Part shown: in pieces, positions 39,694-48,034 of the stretch
Layout of the letters: every line of letters begins with the position of its first letter
Numbering within the stretch: the stretch's first letter is position 1
From: Planctomycetota bacterium
Lineage (GTDB): Bacteria; Planctomycetota; UBA1135; GCA-002686595
DNA: 64,000 nucleotides
Assembly (NCBI GenBank): GCA_016712565.1
Contig: JADJQU010000009.1
Coordinates: forward strand, 124,001-188,000
Reading direction: 5' to 3'
Position numbers and translations under genes: made by a program
The notes under the pieces: model-generated
What the model was told of the DNA's origin: nothing
The model's database searches: none
Seen by the model: the letters and a program-made list of their open reading frames with translations, nothing else

Positions 39694-42423
39694 TCACGGC
39701 CTCAGCGTGGTCACTTCTCCCGGCACGAGTCGCACCGGCAGGCGTTCGACTTCTTGGCCTTTGGAATAGAGCACCAGCGTGCGGGCCGCATCCTCCGTCG
39801 CGTAGACCTCGCTCACGCCGTCCTGCAGCGCGCAGCGCTCGGGCAGGCTGATCATCGGCCCGTAGAATTGCAAGTTCTGCGTGGGCTCGCCCTGGGCATC
39901 GAGGAAAGAGAACTCATCGGCGCGCGGCGCCCTTGGCGACAGCTCGACTTTCACCGGGCAGCGCTGCGAGACCACGATTTCCAGCGCGTCCAAGCGGGCC
40001 CCCGGCGGCGGCCGCCAGTCCATGATCAGGAAGATCTTCTCGCCCATGACTTGGAGGCGCAGGAACTCCGGATCGACCGTCCCCAGGTCGAAGCGTCCTT
40101 CGGCGTCCGTGGTGAGCGAGCGCGCCATGTCCGGGGTCCTGGCGCCCTCGGACAAGCGCCCGATGTGCAGGTCGATCCCCGGGACGCCCTCGCCGGCGCG
40201 CGAGACCACGCGGCCCGCCACGTGCACGAGCCCCGCGGCCGGCGGCATTTCGATGCGCGCGTCCCGGGTTCCCGCCTCCACGCCGCGCACCACGGCATAG
40301 CGCAGGGTCCGCGCGTCCAGGGCGGCCAGGTCGTACTTTCGCGCGGTCAGGCCCTGCACGAGGAACAGGCCGTCCGCGGACGAATCGGCGATGCCCATGT
40401 AGATGCCGCCGCGCAACATCCGCTCCAGCGACGCATCATGACCCACGGCCGCCTCGCCGACTCGCTCCAGGATTATCCCGAACGGAGTCTCGTTGAGCAC
40501 CGTGATGCTCGCGCCGGCGACGCCCTGGCCGTCGGCCTCGACCACGTGGCCGCGAATCTCCAGTACTCCTTTCTGGAGCACGAGCCGATATTCCCGCGGC
40601 GCCGGGTCCAAGCGCAACTCCTCGAGCGGCGGCATGCGGGCCTCGGCCGGCAGGCGTCCGTACTTCACCGCCCGCAGCAGGTCCCGCGGCGCCTGGGGCC
40701 CCGGGAAACGCGGTTCGCTCCTTCCGGACGCCTCGCCTGGAGCTGCCTCGTCGGTTTCCTGGGGCGGACCTGGGGCGAACATCGGCGAGTCGAGATCGAA
40801 GAGGAAGCGCCCGTCGGCGGCGGTGGTCTGCGTGTTGGCCCCGAGCGCCACGTGCGCATCCGCCAGGGGCTTGCCGCTCTCGTCGACCACCACGCCGGCG
40901 ACCAGGGCCGGCCGCTGCGGGGGAGCGCCCAGCACGATCACGAGGTCGGTGGCGTCCTGCTCTGGCGCGGCGAGCGTGACGGCGCTCCAGCCCGGCGCGT
41001 TGACGTGCAGCTTGCCCGCACAGGCAGGCGCTCGCTCGAGCTCGAACCTGCCGGCGACATCGGCCTTGGCGAGGAAGTTCTGCCGATACGAACTGTCGAG
41101 CCTGCGATCCAGACTGAGTTTGACCGAGTCGTCGAGGCGCAGTTCCACCTCCGCTCCCTCGACCGGCAGGCCCTCGGGCGTCACCACCGTGCCCGCCATC
41201 AGCCGGCGCGGCGCCACGTAGATCGCGGCCTCGCGCTCGACGTCGCCGCCCACGTGGGCCTTGTAGACGGTGGCCCAGCGCGCATCGTCCACGAGCAATC
41301 GGACTCCCAGGGACGGCACGACGATCTCGAACCAACCCTCGGCGTCGCTTTGAACCTCGGGCGGCGGCAACTTGGCGAGCATTCGCGCCTGGAAGGGATC
41401 GCCGCCCTCGAGCACGATGCGAACGAATCCCACGGGCCGGTCCTCCAGGTCGAGCACGCGACCGCGCACGGGCCCCACGGGGTCCGCGACTGCGTGCGGC
41501 GGATGGACGAACGGTGCCGCCGCCGGTGCGTCGACCGTCGCGCGTTCGGCGCTGGGCGGCTGCTCCTGCTCGAAGTTCTTTTCCTCCGGCACCTGAAGTT
41601 GCGCCGGTTCCTCTGCCGGCGCCGGGGACGGGGCCGGAAGCAGGGGATCGGCGCGCCACAGTCCCGCACCCACGGCCAAGGCGCACACCAAGGCAAGCAG
41701 CGCTCCGCCCACTTTCAATTTGCTGTCCACGATCAGTGCTCCGAGCAAGGCGACCCTCGTCGCCGACTGCGAGGCCAGGGGGAGGACCCACGCCATCCAT
41801 GCGCCGCGGTCACCGCCGTGGTCGCGATCGAGTCGCGTCCGCAGCAGGGCGAGTCCGCGCCCGAGTTGTGACTTGACGGTCTTGACCGGCGCGCCGGTCG
41901 AGCGGGCGATCTCCCGGGGCATGCGGCCCTCGAAGTAGCGCGCGAAGAGCACCGCGCGGTAGGGATCCGGGAGCGCCGCGAGGGCCGTCAGCAGGCGCCG
42001 TTGGCTCTCGATGCCGCCGTGCGCGTTGGCGACCGCCAGGCCCTCGACGGCTCCGCCCGCGCCCGGGCCGCCGGTGCCCCCCGAGCCCCCGGGGTCCATC
42101 GGGCCCGAGGACTCCGGCCGCGCCGCCCGGCGCTCGCGTTCCGTGCGCCGCTCCTGTTCGCGGGCCTCCTGGCGGGCGAAGTTTCGCATCACGCTCGCGA
42201 TCCAGCTCCTCAGGGCGGCGGGCGCTCCCGGCGTGCCCGGCGTTCCGGATGCGCCGACCGCCTCTTCCAGGGCCCGCGGCGGCCGAGTCAAGGCCGCCAC
42301 CCAGGTGCGCTGGACGAGCTCGTCGGCCGAGTCGTCGTCGCGGGCGAGGCTCCGGGCCAGGGCCTTGGCCCAGCCGGCCTGGGCCAGGAGCAGATCGAGC
42401 TGCATGGGGCTGTTCGCGGACAT
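39694..42423 (-). CDS. sigma-70-like domain fused to membrane helix and carboxypeptidase-regulatory repeats
   Basis: A 909-residue protein from the ATG at 42423 (MSANSPMQLD). Residues about 10-85 resemble sigma region 2 (LARSLARDDDSADELVQRTW) and about 140-198 region 4 (ALPDPYRAVLFARYFEGRMP, then STGAPVKTVKSQLGRGLALL). A membrane helix follows at 237-256 (LLALVCALAVGAGLW), a Pro/Glu-rich linker, and then about five beta-sandwich repeats with the regulatory-like pattern, for instance ALVAGVVVDESGKPLADAHV, RGRVLDLEDRPVGFVRIVLE and VAGRVVSRAGEGVPGIDLHI. The domain order puts a transcription factor module on the cytoplasmic side and repeats outside. It may be a one-protein transmembrane signalling device, or a sigma module kept for other binding. 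Confidence 0.85.
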   Translation of the reverse strand: MSANSPMQLDLLLAQAGWAKALARSLARDDDSADELVQRTWVAALTRPPRALEEAVGASGTPGTPGAPAALRSWIASVMRNFARQEAREQERRTERERRAARPESSGPMDPGGSGGTGGPGAGGAVEGLAVANAHGGIESQRRLLTALAALPDPYRAVLFARYFEGRMPREIARSTGAPVKTVKSQLGRGLALLRTRLDRDHGGDRGAWMAWVLPLASQSATRVALLGALIVDSKLKVGGALLALVCALAVGAGLWRADPLLPAPSPAPAEEPAQLQVPEEKNFEQEQPPSAERATVDAPAAAPFVHPPHAVADPVGPVRGRVLDLEDRPVGFVRIVLEGGDPFQARMLAKLPPPEVQSDAEGWFEIVVPSLGVRLLVDDARWATVYKAHVGGDVEREAAIYVAPRRLMAGTVVTPEGLPVEGAEVELRLDDSVKLSLDRRLDSSYRQNFLAKADVAGRFELERAPACAGKLHVNAPGWSAVTLAAPEQDATDLVIVLGAPPQRPALVAGVVVDESGKPLADAHVALGANTQTTAADGRFLFDLDSPMFAPGPPQETDEAAPGEASGRSEPRFPGPQAPRDLLRAVKYGRLPAEARMPPLEELRLDPAPREYRLVLQKGVLEIRGHVVEADGQGVAGASITVLNETPFGIILERVGEAAVGHDASLERMLRGGIYMGIADSSADGLFLVQGLTARKYDLAALDARTLRYAVVRGVEAGTRDARIEMPPAAGLVHVAGRVVSRAGEGVPGIDLHIGRLSEGARTPDMARSLTTDAEGRFDLGTVDPEFLRLQVMGEKIFLIMDWRPPPGARLDALEIVVSQRCPVKVELSPRAPRADEFSFLDAQGEPTQNLQFYGPMISLPERCALQDGVSEVYATEDAARTLVLYSKGQEVERLPVRLVPGEVTTLRP

Positions 42424-42532
42424 GGTGACCGCCGCCTGGATGCCGGCGGTGGCGAATCGACCGCAGAAAACCAGAATAACCGGTGGGTGAGTTCCGCGGA
42501 CCGCGCGCTCGCCCGGGTCGCGACGGGGAGGC

Positions 42533-43459
42533 ATGCTGAGGGCCATGGATGCAGGCACGACCCGCCGCGGCGGCTTCAGGGGACTCTGGCTTTCTTGGGG
42601 GCTGCTTTGGGCCTGCGCCGCCAGTCCCCTCGGGGAGAGCGTCTCCAGCGGGAAGCCTGCGCCGGAATCACCCGCCGACGCCCTGGAGCGCAAGCAGGCG
42701 GAGCTCGCGCAGGCCGAGGCCCGGCTCGCGGAGGCCCCCCAGGACGAGGAGCGGCTCATTTGGGTCGGCCGTCGCCTGGCCTACCTCGAGCGCTTCGACG
42801 AGGCCCAGGCCGTGTACACGCGGGCGCTGCTGCTCCACCCGCGCAGCGCCAAGGCGTTGCGGCATCGGGGGCACCGTTGGATCACCCTGCGGCGCTTCGA
42901 TCGCGCGGTGGCCGACCTGTCGCGGGCCTGGGACCTGTGTCGCGGGCTTCCCGACGAGGTGGAACAGGACGGCCAGCCCAACGCCGCGGGCATTCCGATC
43001 GGCACGCTGCAGTCGAACATCGTGTACCACCTGGCCCTGGCCCACTACCTGCGCGGCGAGTTCGCCTCCGCGGCGGCCCTGTGGCAGGCGGGGCGCGAGC
43101 TCAACCTGCGCAACGACGATCGCCTGTGCTCCAGCGCCTACTGGAATCACCTGGCGCTGGCGCGCGCGGGCGACGTCGAGGGCGCGCGAGCGGTGCTGCA
43201 GCCCGTGCGCGAACCGCTGAAGATCCTGGAGAACGAGTCCTACCGCGATCTGTGCTTCCTGCTCAAGGGCGAGCTCGCGGCCGAGGACGTCCTGGGCGGG
43301 GTCACTCCCGGCAGCACGGAATTCGCCACCCGCGGCTACGGCGTGGCCTGCGCGCGGGGGTGGGCGGCGCCTGGCGTGCGCGGCGACCGCCAGAAGCTTG
43401 GCAAGGCGGCCGAATGGGAGTTGTTCCGCCGCAGCGGTGCTGCAACACTCGGAAGGTAA
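42533..43459 (+). CDS. TPR-repeat lipoprotein-like protein
   Basis: A 308-residue protein. A hydrophobic start (GLWLSWGLLWACAASPLG) may be a signal or lipoprotein signal. TPR units follow: ERLIWVGRRLAYLERFDEAQ, VYTRALLLHPRSAKALRHRG, HRWITLRRFDRAVADLSRAW and NIVYHLALAHYLRGEFASAA. TPRs mediate protein contacts. The last 30 residues (GDRQKLGKAAEWELFRRSGA) look odd for this family, which commonly ends with a motif like WxxFGxxAAEAEL, so a small frame error near the end is possible. Two starts (42533 and 42545) are equally plausible. It diverges from the sigma-fusion gene. Confidence 0.7.
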   Translation: MLRAMDAGTTRRGGFRGLWLSWGLLWACAASPLGESVSSGKPAPESPADALERKQAELAQAEARLAEAPQDEERLIWVGRRLAYLERFDEAQAVYTRALLLHPRSAKALRHRGHRWITLRRFDRAVADLSRAWDLCRGLPDEVEQDGQPNAAGIPIGTLQSNIVYHLALAHYLRGEFASAAALWQAGRELNLRNDDRLCSSAYWNHLALARAGDVEGARAVLQPVREPLKILENESYRDLCFLLKGELAAEDVLGGVTPGSTEFATRGYGVACARGWAAPGVRGDRQKLGKAAEWELFRRSGAATLGR

Positions 43460-43670
43460 GCCCCGGGCGGCGAAGGAGCGCGCGGGGCGAGTTGTGGGAA
43501 CTCGCGCGCTAGTGGGCGGATTCCAAAGCACCTCGACCACGTCGGCCCGCCTGCGGCTCCCGGGCAGCGTGGCCGCGGACCCGATGGTTGCAGCGAACAC
43601 GAGTCGTCACGGCAACCGGCCGGAAGTCCCGTTCAGGCCGTTTTGGCCCACGCACTTCCGGATCAGCCCG

Positions 43671-45518
43671 CTAGTCGACCCTCAAGTCGTTGTCGTCGCC
43701 CGCGTGCAATTGGACCCGGCACGCCGGAGCGCCCGGCAAGAGGAGCGACGCGGAACAGGAGGTCTCCAAGCCCAACAGCAGCTCGAACCGTCCGTGGCGG
43801 TCGATCGACGAGGCCCAAACGGCCGCCACCTCGGGCGGCCACGTGGGGTGCTCCAGCGTGATCCGGCCGGCCGTCGCCGGGGAGCCGTCGGACCTCAGGA
43901 CGCGCCCGCGGGCAAAGCGCGCCGGCCGCGATTCCAGGGGTGCGATCGTGGTTCCGTCGGCGACGACGCTCGCGCCTGCCTCGGCGTAGGCGTTCCAAGC
44001 CGCGACGTGGACGAACAGGTTGTAGTCGCCCGCGGGCACTTCGGTGATTTCGAAGGGCACGCGGAAATCGTGGCCGCGCTCGACGCGCTCGAAGCGGCGG
44101 TCCGCCAGGGCGTACTCCACGAGGCCGCCGGCGTGGCCCGCGAGGTCCGCGGGCGGCTCGATGCGCACTTCCAGGCTCCCCTGGGCACGGATCACGAGTT
44201 CCAGCTCGCGTCCGTCGGGCACGAAGTGCAGTTCGTCGGAAATGCCCACGTCGCGGTGAAAGGCGGTGATCGACAGCGGGCGGCCGCCCGCGATGGCGAG
44301 CTCGAAGGCGCCGAATTCGTCGGACCGTGATTGCACGAAGGCGGCCATGGCGGCCTCCCGTGCGTCCATGACGGGCGCCGCGGTGACCAGGGCATCGGCC
44401 ACGGTCCTGCCGTCCGCGCGCACGACCCGCCCGCGCACGCGGTCCAGTTCTCCCAGGGGCCGCAGGCGCAACACCACGGTCGCTGCCCCAGCGTCCGGAT
44501 GGACCTGAGCAGCAGCGTCGGCGAAGCCGGCCTTGCCTGCGATCGCTTCGCAGGCGCGGGCTTCCAGGACGGCGCGGAACTGGCCCCGCGCGTCGCTCCG
44601 GCCCACGGCCGGGAACTCCTCGCGAATCTCCCCTGCCCGCCTCACGGGCGAGACCCGCACGTCGGCTCCTTCGAGCGGCGCACCGGCTCCATCCACCACC
44701 TGGACGGTGAGTGCGCCGAGTTCGAGCTCGATCAGCGCGCCCTCGGAGCCGGCCAGGGTTTCCCAGGAGATCCTGCGGGTGGCGGGGATGCTCCCCATGG
44801 AGATGTTCACATCCAGCTCGTCGATCGGGCGCGAAGGACAGGTCTGGAGCGCGAATCTCCCCTCGGAATCGGCCTGGGTCCGACCCAGGAGCACCGGCAC
44901 GGACATGGCGCCGCGAATCGGTTCCTCCAAACCGACCCAGATTCGCGGCACGTCGCCGGCGCCGGGCGGAACTCCCTTTGCGATCACGCGGCCGTGCAGC
45001 AGCGTGCAGGCCTCGAGCAGCACCACCAATTCCGATTGCAGAGGCAGGGCCTGGAAACTCTGCTCGGCCCCTCCCCCGCGGGCAATCACCTGGCAGCGCT
45101 CGGGCAGCAACGGACTGTGGGCGGCCAGTGACAGTTCGACCGTGCCGGTGCCGTCGGTGATCCCGCGAACCGCGGCTTCGTCCGGGTCGGGCGGCCACCA
45201 GGAGAGCACGATCTCCATGTCGGCCCGCGGTGCGCGCGTCGCGCGATCGAGCGCCCGCACGCGCACGGTCCGCGGCGGGGGTCGCTCCGCGGGCGCGTCG
45301 CCGGGCACCGTTCCGGCCGCGGCGTCGGCCTCACCCGCCGTGGAGCGTTGGACCACCGGGACGGCCTCGTCCAGGGCCGGCAACGGCTGGGTCCGGGGAA
45401 GTGGGGAGCTCAGCACCGGAGACTCGCTCGCCGGACCTCCGGGCGAGAGGTTCGACCAGCCCCAGTGGAGCAACCAGGCGATGAACAGGATCGCCGCCAC
45501 CAGGCCGGCCCGCTTCAT
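43671..45518 (-). CDS. membrane-anchored carboxypeptidase-regulatory-like repeat protein
   Basis: A 615-residue protein from the ATG at 45518. One N-terminal helix (AGLVAAILFIAWLLHWGW) anchors it; the rest is extracytoplasmic and beta-rich. Repeats of the regulatory-like type include TVQVVDGAGAPLEGADVRVS, RGRVVRADGRTVADALVTAA and RGRVLRSDGSPATAGRITLE, each with the GxPxxGAxV-like core. It lacks the sigma module of the neighbour at 39694-42423. Such proteins may be outer-envelope structural parts. It starts 150 bases from the divergent CHAD-CYTH gene. No catalytic domain is present. Confidence 0.78.
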   Translation of the reverse strand: MKRAGLVAAILFIAWLLHWGWSNLSPGGPASESPVLSSPLPRTQPLPALDEAVPVVQRSTAGEADAAAGTVPGDAPAERPPPRTVRVRALDRATRAPRADMEIVLSWWPPDPDEAAVRGITDGTGTVELSLAAHSPLLPERCQVIARGGGAEQSFQALPLQSELVVLLEACTLLHGRVIAKGVPPGAGDVPRIWVGLEEPIRGAMSVPVLLGRTQADSEGRFALQTCPSRPIDELDVNISMGSIPATRRISWETLAGSEGALIELELGALTVQVVDGAGAPLEGADVRVSPVRRAGEIREEFPAVGRSDARGQFRAVLEARACEAIAGKAGFADAAAQVHPDAGAATVVLRLRPLGELDRVRGRVVRADGRTVADALVTAAPVMDAREAAMAAFVQSRSDEFGAFELAIAGGRPLSITAFHRDVGISDELHFVPDGRELELVIRAQGSLEVRIEPPADLAGHAGGLVEYALADRRFERVERGHDFRVPFEITEVPAGDYNLFVHVAAWNAYAEAGASVVADGTTIAPLESRPARFARGRVLRSDGSPATAGRITLEHPTWPPEVAAVWASSIDRHGRFELLLGLETSCSASLLLPGAPACRVQLHAGDDNDLRVD

Positions 45519-45668
45519 GGTTCGAGTGTAACCGGACGCCTGCGGGGCCGAGGGCAAGCGGAGATGGGGGCGGGCGGGCCGCGGTCCCCTGCGCGAGCGG
45601 AGACTTGCCCGAGGAGCAGCGAATCGGACTTGCTCTCCCGTGCCGCCTGGGCCGATTCGGCGTAGCCT

Positions 45669-47273
45669 GTGCTCCCCGTGGAACTTCCCTTGGACCTATT
45701 GTGGAGGCCGGCTCCCGAGGGCGTGCGCCGCCTGGCGCTTGCCCAGTTGGAAGCGGCCGGCCTGGCCGCCGAACGGGCCCAGGATCCCGCCCTGGAGGAG
45801 GGACTGCACGATTTCCGCGTGGCGCTGCGGCGCCTGCGCACGACGCTGCGGGTCTGGCGCGGGGAGCTCGGGGGCGCGGTGCGCAAGAAGCACCGCCGCG
45901 CCCTGCGGGCGCTCCAGACCGCAACGGGCGCGGGCCGCGATGCGGAGGTGGGGCTTGACTGGCTCACCCGTCAGAACCTGGACCGCGAGTCCGCCCCCGC
46001 GGCCGAGGGGTCCTCTCCCGCCGAATGGCGCGCCGGGCAAGCCTGGCTCGCCGAGCGACTGGGCCGCAGGCGCGCACAGGGAAAGAAGCTGCTGAATCGC
46101 ACGCTGCGGCGCGACTTTCCACGGCTCGCACGGGAACTGCGGCCGCGGCTCGCGCACCTGGAGCAGCACGTGGATCTGGATCGCCCGGATTCCTCGGGGT
46201 CCTTCGCCGCGGCCCTCGCCGCGCGCGCCCGGGCCCAGGCGGAGAGGACCGCGGAGGCCCTGGGTGTGGTCTGCGCGCCCGCTCAGCGCGCCGAACAGCA
46301 CCACGCCCGCATCGAGGTGAAGCGACTGCGCTACCTCGCGGAACCGGTGCTCGCCGCGGGCGAAACGCACGGCCCGCCCGTGGAGCAGGCGGCTCGCCAC
46401 CTGGTGGAAGACTGCAAGCGGCTGCAGGACCTGCTGGGTCGCCTGAACGACGCCCACGTCCTCGGCGCGGAGCTGGCGCAGGCCCTGGTGGAACGCGGTG
46501 CACGGGGGAAGCCCGCCATGGGCCGCGGGTCCCAGGGCCTGCCCCGGGGGGCAGCGCGCGCCGGGTTGCGGGAACTCTCCCTGCGCCTCGAAGCCCTGCG
46601 CGAGCGCCTGTTCTCGGAATTGGAGGCCCGCTTGGCCGGCGCAGACCTGGGTGGGATCCGGGAGCGGGCTGAGAGCCTGGCCCTGGCCTTGCTGCGCTCG
46701 CGGCCCGATGCCTCAGGCCGGGGAGTCCCCGCGACCTCGGAAGCCCCGCGGCGGAGCGACACGCTCCACCTGGAGATCGAACGCAAGTTCCTGCTCTCGG
46801 GCATGCCGCCGCTTCCCGGCTCGCCCGCGCGGATCGAGGTGCTGGAAATCGAGCAGGGTTGGCTCCCCGGCGTGAAACTGCGCGAGCGTCTGCGCCGCAC
46901 GCGGACGGGCGCGGTCACGGAATTCCACCGCGCCTTGAAGTTCGGCCGCGGCCTGTCGCGCACGGAGATCGAGGAGCCGACCACGGAGCAGCTCTTCGCG
47001 TCCCTGTGGCCCCTGACCGCGGAGCGCCGCGTGACCAAGGTGCGCCATCGCGTGACCGAGGGCGCGCTGACGTGGGAGATCGATCGCTTCACGGATCGCG
47101 AGCTCGTCCTGGCCGAAGTGGAGCTCCCCGAGCCGGAGACCCCTGCGGTCCCGCCTGCCTGGCTCGCGCCGTTCATCGTGCGCGAGGTCACCGACGAGGC
47201 CGGGTTCACGAACTTGGAACTGGCGCTCCCCGCGGCCCACGGGCACGGCCGCGACGGGCCTGGTTCGGGCTAG
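45669..47273 (+). CDS. CHAD-CYTH domain protein
   Basis: A 534-residue protein combining two domains linked to inorganic polyphosphate. The CHAD domain (about residues 10-350) is helical with conserved basic patches: EGLHDFRVALRRLRTTLRVW and HHARIEVKRLRYLAEPVL, whose His and Lys/Arg residues bind polyphosphate. The CYTH domain starts at 369 with EIERKFLL and has further tunnel residues in LRERLRRTRTG, EFHRALKFG and WEIDRFTDRELVLAEVEL. It may hydrolyse triphosphate. The order is the reverse of the common CYTH-CHAD proteins such as YgiF. The start is GTG at 45669 or 45678. It converges on the minus-strand flagellar genes with a 4-base overlap. Confidence 0.88.
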   Translation: MLPVELPLDLLWRPAPEGVRRLALAQLEAAGLAAERAQDPALEEGLHDFRVALRRLRTTLRVWRGELGGAVRKKHRRALRALQTATGAGRDAEVGLDWLTRQNLDRESAPAAEGSSPAEWRAGQAWLAERLGRRRAQGKKLLNRTLRRDFPRLARELRPRLAHLEQHVDLDRPDSSGSFAAALAARARAQAERTAEALGVVCAPAQRAEQHHARIEVKRLRYLAEPVLAAGETHGPPVEQAARHLVEDCKRLQDLLGRLNDAHVLGAELAQALVERGARGKPAMGRGSQGLPRGAARAGLRELSLRLEALRERLFSELEARLAGADLGGIRERAESLALALLRSRPDASGRGVPATSEAPRRSDTLHLEIERKFLLSGMPPLPGSPARIEVLEIEQGWLPGVKLRERLRRTRTGAVTEFHRALKFGRGLSRTEIEEPTTEQLFASLWPLTAERRVTKVRHRVTEGALTWEIDRFTDRELVLAEVELPEPETPAVPPAWLAPFIVREVTDEAGFTNLELALPAAHGHGRDGPGSG

Positions 47274-47617
47274 CCCTGGACGTCGCAGGAGTCGCCCGTG
47301 GCGCGGTGCTCGGTGGCGGACAGGGCGCGACGGGCCCGCGCCACGTGGGCGATGCGCTCCCCGACGCGCCCATGGGCCAGTCGGGCCTCGCCGTGGGCCA
47401 GGGCGGTCAGGCGTCGCAGCTCGGCCAACTGGCCGGCGAGTTCGGAGCGCTCCCGCTCGCCCGCCGCGGCCAGGGCCTGGGCCGCGGCCTCGAACGAGGC
47501 GGAGAACCGTTCCTCCAGGACGTTCAGGGACTCGGGCTCCTGGCCGGAGTCCAGAGCCGAGAGCAATGCCGAGAGATCGCGGCGGTAGCGCTCCAGATCG
47601 TCGCGGGCGGGGGCCAT
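47270..47617 (-). CDS. small helical protein in fliT position
   Basis: A 115-residue, entirely helical protein (DDLERYRRDLSALLSALDSG, ERFSASFEAAAQALAAAGER and HGEARLAHGRVGERIAHVAR). It follows fliS by four bases in the order fliD-fliS-this gene, the place where FliT, the chaperone of FliD, is often coded. Sequence resemblance to FliT is not evident, but FliT proteins are poorly conserved and similarly small and helical. Another option is a FlgN-like chaperone. The last four bases overlap the end of the convergent CHAD-CYTH gene. Confidence 0.6.
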   Translation of the reverse strand: MAPARDDLERYRRDLSALLSALDSGQEPESLNVLEERFSASFEAAAQALAAAGERERSELAGQLAELRRLTALAHGEARLAHGRVGERIAHVARARRALSATEHRATGDSCDVQG

Positions 47618-47621
47618 GGGA

Positions 47622-48029
47622 CTACGCCTGGGCCTTGCCTGCTTCCGCGGCGCTCCAGGCCCCGAGCAGGGTCACCAGGACGCCTCGCGCCCCGGCGATG
47701 GGTTCGGTGGTGCGCCCCCGACGGGCCGCGGCAATCTGGGTCTCCACGAACAGGTAGAGGTCCGTCAAGGACTCGGCCACCTGGGGAGCCGCGGCGTTGT
47801 CCAGGGCCAGCCGCAGCTCGACCACGATGTCGTCGGCGCGCGCCAGCCAGTGGTCGAACTGGGTGTCGATGGCCGTGGGGTCGCAGGCGGCCGCGCTGTC
47901 GAGGAAGCGGATCGCACCCTGGTAGAGCAGGCGCACCAGCTTGAGCGGCGGGGCGTTCACGATCTGAGCCTCGGCGTAGGTGCTCGAGACGTCGGCGCTG
48001 GAACGGCCGCTGGGGAGATGGGTGGTCAT
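47622..48029 (-). CDS. fliS: flagellin export chaperone FliS
   Basis: A 135-residue helical protein. The FliS pattern is clear: TYAEAQIVNAPPLKLVRLLY, then QGAIRFLDSAAAC, and the later helix LTDLYLFVETQIAAARRG with VTLLGAWSAA near the end. FliS binds the C-terminal helix of flagellin and keeps it unpolymerised until export. It begins 5 bases after the fliD stop and lacks a strong ribosome site, so it is probably translated by coupling. The ATG at 48029 is the first start after the fliD stop. Confidence 0.9.
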   Translation of the reverse strand: MTTHLPSGRSSADVSSTYAEAQIVNAPPLKLVRLLYQGAIRFLDSAAACDPTAIDTQFDHWLARADDIVVELRLALDNAAAPQVAESLTDLYLFVETQIAAARRGRTTEPIAGARGVLVTLLGAWSAAEAGKAQA

Positions 48030-48034
48030 GGGGA

